Assembly: GCA_013867245.1 (NCBI GenBank)
Contig: JACENB010000165.1
Location: forward strand, 1 to 5,407
Length of the DNA: 5,407 nt
DNA from: Nitrosopumilaceae archaeon
GTDB taxonomy: Archaea > Thermoproteota > Nitrososphaeria > Nitrososphaerales > Nitrosopumilaceae
Direction: 5' to 3'
This document shows, in pieces, positions 4,872 through 5,407 of this stretch (position 1 is its first letter; each line of letters opens with the position of its first letter). Under the pieces are notes generated by a model. That model was not told where the DNA came from and searched no databases. It saw nothing but the letters and a program-made list of their open reading frames with translations. The translations under genes and the position numbers were made by a program.

Positions 4872-4892
4872 GATATGATAACGCCTGAATGC

Positions 4893-4903
4893 CCATATTT
4901 TAA
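4893..4903 (-). promoter_or_regulatory. TATA-like box of rpl10e
   Basis: The minus strand reads GTTAAAATATG, centred about 27 bases before the ATG at 4871. This places the transcript start on that ATG and makes the longer frame from 4934 unlikely to be translated. Confidence 0.55.
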
Positions 4904-4936
4904 CGGTTAGAAGACATTTGTTCGTGTTTTCCAATG

Positions 4937-4944
4937 CTTATATG
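4937..4944 (+). promoter_or_regulatory. TATA-like box of the tRNA-splicing endonuclease gene
   Basis: CTTATATG is centred about 29 bases before the ATG at 4970, which predicts a transcript with a leader of zero to three bases. It lies back to back with the rpl10e promoter in a 98-base divergent intergenic region. Confidence 0.5.
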
Positions 4945-4969
4945 GAAATCATTTGGTTTTCTTTTCATC

Positions 4970-5407
4970 ATGGAAGAAACCCCTTTGGTAAGTGGTACAT
5001 TGGTTTCAGATCAAGCCTGCATCTCTGATAAGAATATGATTCACGAACTTGAACTAAAGGGATATGGAGAAATTGAACAAGAAAAATTATTCCTAAAACA
5101 ATTTGAGACTCTCTACCTTCTATACACAAACAAACTAGTTCTCAAGAAAGGCAAAAAACAAATTGATTTTGATTTTTTTATGAATGCTTGTCAAAATACT
5201 GATTCTGAAATTTTGACTAAATTTCTGATATACCGTGATCTTCGAAATAGAGGCTATGTTGTAAAAGATGGATTTGGATTTGGTTCAGATTTTAGAGTCT
5301 ATGAGAGAGGACATTTTGGTGAAAAAGGGGCAAAATTTTTGATATTTGGTCTTAACGAAGGCCAACAAGAGAAGATGGGAAATCTACAAAAAAAGATTCA
5401 AGAGATT
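4970..5407 (+). CDS. endA: tRNA-splicing endonuclease, EndA family (3' end outside window)
   Basis: 146 residues are visible, reading through to the window edge. The enzyme cuts bulge-helix-bulge introns from precursor tRNA. The N-terminal part (about 1-75) matches the small N-terminal domain that precedes the nuclease domain. The nuclease signature follows: FLIYRDLRNRGYVVKDGFGF (85-104), then DFRVYERG (107-114). Tyr111 aligns with the catalytic tyrosine of archaeal EndA. The usual catalytic His lies about 10 residues further on, in an HSxYLV-like motif. Here the equivalent stretch reads KGAKFLI, and the only nearby His is His115, four residues after Tyr111. The catalytic Lys would be beyond the window. 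It may be a divergent catalytic subunit with a shifted His, or a structural subunit of a heterotetramer. The ATG at 4970 is chosen from the TATA box and because no earlier start fits. Divergent from rpl10e. Confidence 0.85.
   Translation, partial: MEETPLVSGTLVSDQACISDKNMIHELELKGYGEIEQEKLFLKQFETLYLLYTNKLVLKKGKKQIDFDFFMNACQNTDSEILTKFLIYRDLRNRGYVVKDGFGFGSDFRVYERGHFGEKGAKFLIFGLNEGQQEKMGNLQKKIQEI

Overview
The window looks like an ordinary chromosomal segment of an ammonia-oxidising archaeon of the Nitrososphaerota (Thaumarchaeota), most like Nitrosopumilus or a close relative. The reasons are the low GC content, an archaeal-type large-subunit protein L10e (uL16), an archaeal tRNA-splicing endonuclease, and TATA-like boxes centred about 24-29 bases before most proposed start codons, with no clear Shine-Dalgarno sites (largely leaderless transcription). 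The taxonomic call is inference from sequence style, not from a database match.

Layout. Bases 3-269 (+) are the C-terminal end of a protein with one membrane anchor. It meets a long coiled-coil protein (266-1786, -) with overlapping stop codons. Upstream of the coiled-coil gene on the same strand is a very small gene (1847-1954, -) for a 35-residue protein with a C-x2-C / H-x3-H pattern. A perfect 11-bp inverted repeat directly abuts its start codon and looks like an operator. The rest of that intergenic stretch holds a candidate C/D box guide RNA (2011-2076, -) and the promoter of the next operon.

Bases 2219-3965 (+) form a two-gene operon: a CPA2-family cation:proton antiporter without a cytoplasmic nucleotide-binding domain, and an 8-base-overlapping gene for a small soluble protein of unknown function. 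A tRNA-Gly(GCC) with encoded CCA lies head-on against its end (3967-4043, -). A short hypothetical gene follows (4107-4370, +). It converges, with a 9-base overlap, on ribosomal protein L10e (4362-4871, -), inside whose coding region lies a hairpin plus T-tract oriented to stop the hypothetical gene's transcript. Divergent from L10e is the start of a tRNA-splicing endonuclease (4970 to the window edge, +).

There is no sign of a mobile element, CRISPR array or large defence system. The translation and RNA-processing genes (L10e, tRNA-Gly, endonuclease, candidate methylation-guide RNA) cluster loosely. The most unusual material is in 1847-2118: the mini zinc-finger-like gene, its palindrome, and the guide RNA candidate.
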